Assembly: GCA_031257135.1 (NCBI GenBank)
Contig: JAIRPH010000156.1
Location: forward strand, 1-15,824
Direction of reading: 5' to 3'
DNA: 15,824 bases
Source: Spirochaetaceae bacterium
GTDB taxonomy: Bacteria; Spirochaetota; Spirochaetia; Treponematales; Breznakiellaceae
Positions 13,844-15,824 of this stretch are shown piece after piece; the first letter of the stretch is position 1; the number at the start of each line of letters is the position of its first letter. The notes beneath the pieces are model-generated. The model was not told the DNA's origin, did no database searches, and saw nothing but the letters and a program-made list of their open reading frames with translations. The position numbers and the translations under genes were made by a program.

Positions 13844-14293
13844 TTATTCCGACGTTTTACCTTCCGGCTCAGACTTGGGAGGTTTTGGGACTTCCTCATC
13901 ATCCTGAAGGTATTTTCTTCTTAATTCCCTCAGCATTTTTTTGAGAGAATCCGAGAAATCATCAAGGTAGACCCTGAAAGAGTCGTTCCTTCTTTCCGCC
14001 GTTGCCAGTCTTGTTCCTTCTTTGGCTTTGGCTTCGGCAAGAAAGAGCTGATAAGGCTCTATCTCAAGGACCGTCGCGAGTTTGGCTATGGTTTGAGGCG
14101 ATACCCATCGTTTACAATTCTCAATGTCATTGATAAAATTGTGGGTCAGCCCGGCGCGGTGAGCCAATGATGCTTGAGAAAAGTTTTGAAGCGACCTGAA
14201 CCACCTCAAATTACTGCTGAACAAGATACGGACATTCTGTCCATCTACCTTTTCTATATCTTCCATCTTTTCAAGTGTTTTTTTTCTTTTCAT
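13844..14293 (-). CDS. XRE/Cro-type helix-turn-helix regulator, copy 2
   Basis: A 149-residue paralogue of the regulator at 13331-13702. Start options are ATG 14293 (AAAGAA about 6 nt upstream; extra lysine-rich MKRKKTLEK) and ATG 14266 (aligned with copy 1); the promoter at 14346-14318 allows both. The HTH spans FSSNLRWFRSLQNFSQASLAHRAGLTHNFIND onward, with WVSPQTIAKLATVLEIEPYQLFL. Compared with copy 1 it has an insertion (EAKAKEGTRLATAERRND) before the shared VYLDDFSDSLKKM and a longer Pro/Glu-rich tail. No enzyme or sensor domain is fused. Likely an autoregulator or a global regulator; targets unknown. The gap to copy 1 is 141 bases from the stop of copy 2 to the ATG of copy 1. Confidence 0.85.
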   Translation of the reverse strand: MKRKKTLEKMEDIEKVDGQNVRILFSSNLRWFRSLQNFSQASLAHRAGLTHNFINDIENCKRWVSPQTIAKLATVLEIEPYQLFLAEAKAKEGTRLATAERRNDSFRVYLDDFSDSLKKMLRELRRKYLQDDEEVPKPPKSEPEGKTSE

Positions 14294-14317
14294 AGATTTC
14301 TTTACCGATTATTAATC

Positions 14318-14346
14318 AATATATAGATTTTCTATAAGTTTGGCAA
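14318..14346 (-). promoter_or_regulatory. Promoter of XRE copy 2
   Basis: Minus strand TTGCCA (14346-14341), 17 bases, TATATT (14323-14318). Transcription would start near 14311, 18 nt before ATG 14293. The conserved 33-base box lies just upstream. Confidence 0.6.
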
Positions 14347-14348
14347 TA

Positions 14349-14381
14349 CCAGAAGGGACAATTCTTTCACCTACGGATTTT
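14349..14381. promoter_or_regulatory. Conserved box upstream of XRE copy 2
   Basis: Second copy of the 33-base sequence at 13787-13819. It abuts the -35 box of the copy 2 promoter and ends 9 nt from the stop codon of the M15 peptidase gene, so it is not coding. Position suggests an operator bound by one or both XRE proteins. Confidence 0.55.
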
Positions 14382-14390
14382 TTTCTTTTT

Positions 14391-15278
14391 TCAGCGGAAA
14401 GCCCGGCGGGGCAGATTATTGAGGATCATTATTTCAGGACGATATTCAAAGTGCATGGTATCGAAATTGAGCCACTTCCCGCCCCACACAAAACCATAGG
14501 ATTCAAAGGCTTTAATCACCGGCTCAGGAGGATGAAACCGCCGGGAATAGGGTACGGTCCACCATTCAGGATTAGTCCGGGCGGTCCATAGCCAGTAGGT
14601 TTCAAGATTTGTCGATTTCGGCTGAATGTCGATAGCCGCGCCGTAGGCGTGAAAACTCCGGCTTTCGGTGTCGGCGATGTTCCGCCAATTCCACCCGGTA
14701 ACGGTATGAATCGAATTGATCCATTGCCGGACTTCCCCATTGGATTCAGCGGCTTCTCGAATCAGCTCTTCCACCAGCGCAAGCTCTTCCAGTATCGCAT
14801 AGTGAACCAGCGTATTCTTACCCAAAAAGCGTATGGTTTTGAGCCGTTCGTAAGATTCCTCTCGAGTAGAAGCCCGCCATAAGGCGTCGTAGAAACGCTG
14901 AGACCGTTTCGGCGGATTTTGCCGCCGCCGTTCCGCTTGACTTCTAATCCGCGCGCTTTCTTCGGGTCCCGGAGTCTTCCACTGAGGCAGGCTCGCCGGA
15001 TAGGGGTAAAAAGGCTGAGGATCATACTCAGCCGCCCGATACCGCAATACCTCCGGCAGAAGCCGTCCTTCAGCGTAGTAGTAATAAACGCCCCGAATGG
15101 ATACCGCCCAATCGCCGTTCCGATATTCCGCCGGACTAATTCGGTCAGGGTATGCCCGGGCAAGGGATTTCATAATCGCCTCTCCTCGGTCGGCATCCCG
15201 AAAGAGTTCTTGGGCGCATCCTAAGATACAGACTCCCCACAACAACCGCCAGCAGATTAATTTTTTTCCTATAAGCAT
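14391..15278 (-). CDS. M15 family zinc carboxypeptidase, putative lipoprotein
   Basis: A 295-residue protein. The N-terminus is a signal sequence with a lipobox-like ILGC (Cys21), so it would be exported and anchored in the envelope. The peptidase part is C-terminal: SFHAYGAAID with His210 and Asp217 as zinc ligands, and NFDTMHFEYRPE with Asp273 as likely base and His276 as third ligand. This is the M15 D-alanyl-D-alanine carboxypeptidase-like pattern (SxHxxGxAxD ... DxxHF), acting on peptidoglycan stem peptides. The middle (about 30-190) is Arg- and Tyr-rich and not recognised; it includes RGVYYYYAEGRLLPE. All catalytic residues seem present. GGAG lies 11 nt before the ATG, a long spacing. 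The following minus-strand gene is the XRE copy 2. Confidence 0.85.
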   Translation of the reverse strand: MLIGKKLICWRLLWGVCILGCAQELFRDADRGEAIMKSLARAYPDRISPAEYRNGDWAVSIRGVYYYYAEGRLLPEVLRYRAAEYDPQPFYPYPASLPQWKTPGPEESARIRSQAERRRQNPPKRSQRFYDALWRASTREESYERLKTIRFLGKNTLVHYAILEELALVEELIREAAESNGEVRQWINSIHTVTGWNWRNIADTESRSFHAYGAAIDIQPKSTNLETYWLWTARTNPEWWTVPYSRRFHPPEPVIKAFESYGFVWGGKWLNFDTMHFEYRPEIMILNNLPRRAFR

Positions 15279-15318
15279 ACCGTATCATACTCCAAAGAAT
15301 CGGAAAAGGAAATAGGAA

Positions 15319-15348
15319 TTGAGTTTCGATACCTTATGAGGATATACT
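15319..15348 (+). promoter_or_regulatory. Promoter of the NfeD-like gene, leaderless
   Basis: TTGAGT (15319-15324), 18 bases, TATACT (15343-15348). The ATG at 15357 starts 8 nt after the -10 box, and no ribosome-binding site lies between, so a leaderless mRNA is expected. Confidence 0.55.
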
Positions 15349-15356
15349 AAACCGCC

Positions 15357-15551
15357 ATGCAGAAAAAATCAGACTGGGACCGTCTCTTGGGGAAGATCGC
15401 CGTAGCCGATACGCCCTTGACGCCAAAAGGACAGGTGATCATCGAGGGACAGGTCTACCCCGCCTCGACCGAAGGCGTCTTCGTCGATGCCGGCAGAGGA
15501 CTGCGGGTCATCCGAGTCCGCGGTAACAGGCTCACCGTAACTCTCGTGTAA
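15357..15551 (+). CDS. Small NfeD-like OB-fold protein
   Basis: A 64-residue protein. GKIAVADTPLTPKGQVIIEGQVYPA, then STEGVFVDAGRGLRVIRVRGNRLTV, follows the pattern of the soluble C-terminal domain of NfeD proteins: a G-x-A-x-T-x-L-x-P-x-G-x-V start, a mid-domain SEG-like turn (here TEG), and V-x-V closing strands. Full NfeD proteins have membrane segments before this domain and lie beside stomatin or ClpP-like protease genes; here neither is present. It is therefore a stand-alone OB-fold domain, cytoplasmic unless a membrane partner exists. Its role, perhaps in membrane-protein quality control, is inferred from the family alone. The promoter close to the ATG supports this start and a real gene. 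Confidence 0.7.
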   Translation: MQKKSDWDRLLGKIAVADTPLTPKGQVIIEGQVYPASTEGVFVDAGRGLRVIRVRGNRLTVTLV

Positions 15552-15597
15552 AATCCCTGATCGCGCGTACCTCGTTCCCGCGGATTCTAAATTTTTT

Positions 15598-15634
15598 AAA
15601 AAAAAAAGAGGCTTATTTGCTGACAAAAACGCCT
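15598..15634 (-). terminator. Rho-independent terminator of the candidate small RNA
   Basis: Minus strand: AGGC (15634-15631) pairs with GCCT (15612-15609); inside, a TTTG/CAAA stem closes loop TCAG, with two mismatched positions. A run of ten T (15607-15598) follows. The stem is imperfect but the T run is strong. Confidence 0.65.
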
Positions 15635-15751
15635 AGCCAGTATATAGTTATTTCTATAGTGAAAACGAATCGCTTCCTGACGCCTTACAGAGTCCATGCC
15701 GCTAGGATGAGGGCAGACCTCGCCTTCCCGCCTGTACGCCGCTTGCGCCCC
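15598..15751 (-). ncRNA. Candidate small RNA, about 150 nt
   Basis: Between a minus-strand promoter (15785-15758) and a U10 terminator (15634-15598) lies about 115 bases with no convincing ORF. The RNA would begin near 15751. Small hairpins are seen, e.g. UAUAG/CUAUA around AAAUAA (15658-15654 with 15647-15643) and GGGC/GCCC (15750-15747 with 15714-15711). It does not show the SRP, 6S, tmRNA or RNase P signatures I would recognise. It could also be an orphan leader for a gene lost downstream. Identity is unknown. Confidence 0.4.
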
Positions 15752-15757
15752 GCGCAA

Positions 15758-15785
15758 ATTATCAGGGCGCGATCCGCTTTGTCAA
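15758..15785 (-). promoter_or_regulatory. Minus-strand promoter at the right edge
   Basis: TTGACA (15785-15780), 16 bases, GATAAT (15763-15758). An A-tract on the minus strand (15824-15809) lies farther upstream and may bend the DNA. The bases TTAGGTACTTGACA (15793-15780) are identical to those at 5999-6012 on the plus strand. Confidence 0.65.
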
Positions 15786-15824
15786 GTACCTAAGCCCCGA
15801 ATTCGCGCTTTTTTTTAACTTTTT

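Noticed and set aside
15598..15751. SRP (4.5S), 6S or tmRNA identity for the candidate small RNA
   Set aside because: The conserved SRP loop, the 6S central bubble and a tRNA-like end are not visible; size alone is not enough.
1..15824. tRNA or rRNA genes
   Set aside because: No cloverleaf with a conserved T-loop (GTTCGA-type) or rRNA core sequence was seen on either strand.

Overview
The window looks like part of a spirochaete chromosome, most likely a Treponema-type bacterium of the termite-gut kind. The indications are a long PPi-dependent phosphofructokinase, several lipoproteins with relaxed lipoboxes, a patatin-like protein, stand-alone XRE regulators, and a moderate GC content with GC-rich genes and AT-rich promoters. 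The assignment is an inference from gene style; no rRNA, tRNA or species marker is present.

Layout. 1-249: C-terminal end of a PD-(D/E)XK nuclease-like protein cut by the window edge. 462-1344 (+): a VOC/glyoxalase-fold protein and a GNAT acetyltransferase, overlapping and probably co-transcribed. 1333-4449 (-): GntR regulator, patatin-like lipase, then an SfsA nuclease fused to a DUF123 (GIY-YIG-like) domain. 4523-5730 (-): an FMN-binding lipoprotein and a two-repeat lipoprotein. 5731-6872: about 1.1 kb of non-standard DNA with a GTGAC pentanucleotide array, a strong minus-strand promoter with an A-tract, and a frameshifted remnant resembling a toxin-antitoxin cassette. 6873-11111 (+): FAD-linked oxidase (GlcD/D-lactate dehydrogenase type), Gfo/Idh/MocA oxidoreductase and PPi-phosphofructokinase. 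11121-13156 (-): an AT-richer orphan adenine-N6 DNA methyltransferase with a clear terminator, and an MscS channel. 13249-13303: a nested inverted repeat. 13331-14293 (-): two paralogous XRE regulators, each with the same upstream box. 14391-15278 (-): an M15-family carboxypeptidase lipoprotein. 15357-15551 (+): a very small NfeD-like OB-fold protein. 15598-15785 (-): a promoter and a U10 terminator that together outline a candidate small RNA of about 150 nt.

How the parts fit. The plus-strand metabolic block supplies redox enzymes and reversible glycolysis using pyrophosphate. The minus-strand genes are mostly envelope or regulatory: lipoproteins, a mechanosensitive channel, a peptidoglycan peptidase and transcription factors. 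Several promoters place the -10 box only 5-14 nt before the ATG (4449, 6218, 6454, 8412, 15357), so leaderless or very short-leader mRNAs look common here.

The items most worth a second look are the pentanucleotide array, whose present repeat count is the only register of three that keeps a reading frame open, the candidate small RNA at the right edge, the SfsA-DUF123 fusion, and the duplicated XRE regulator/operator pair.
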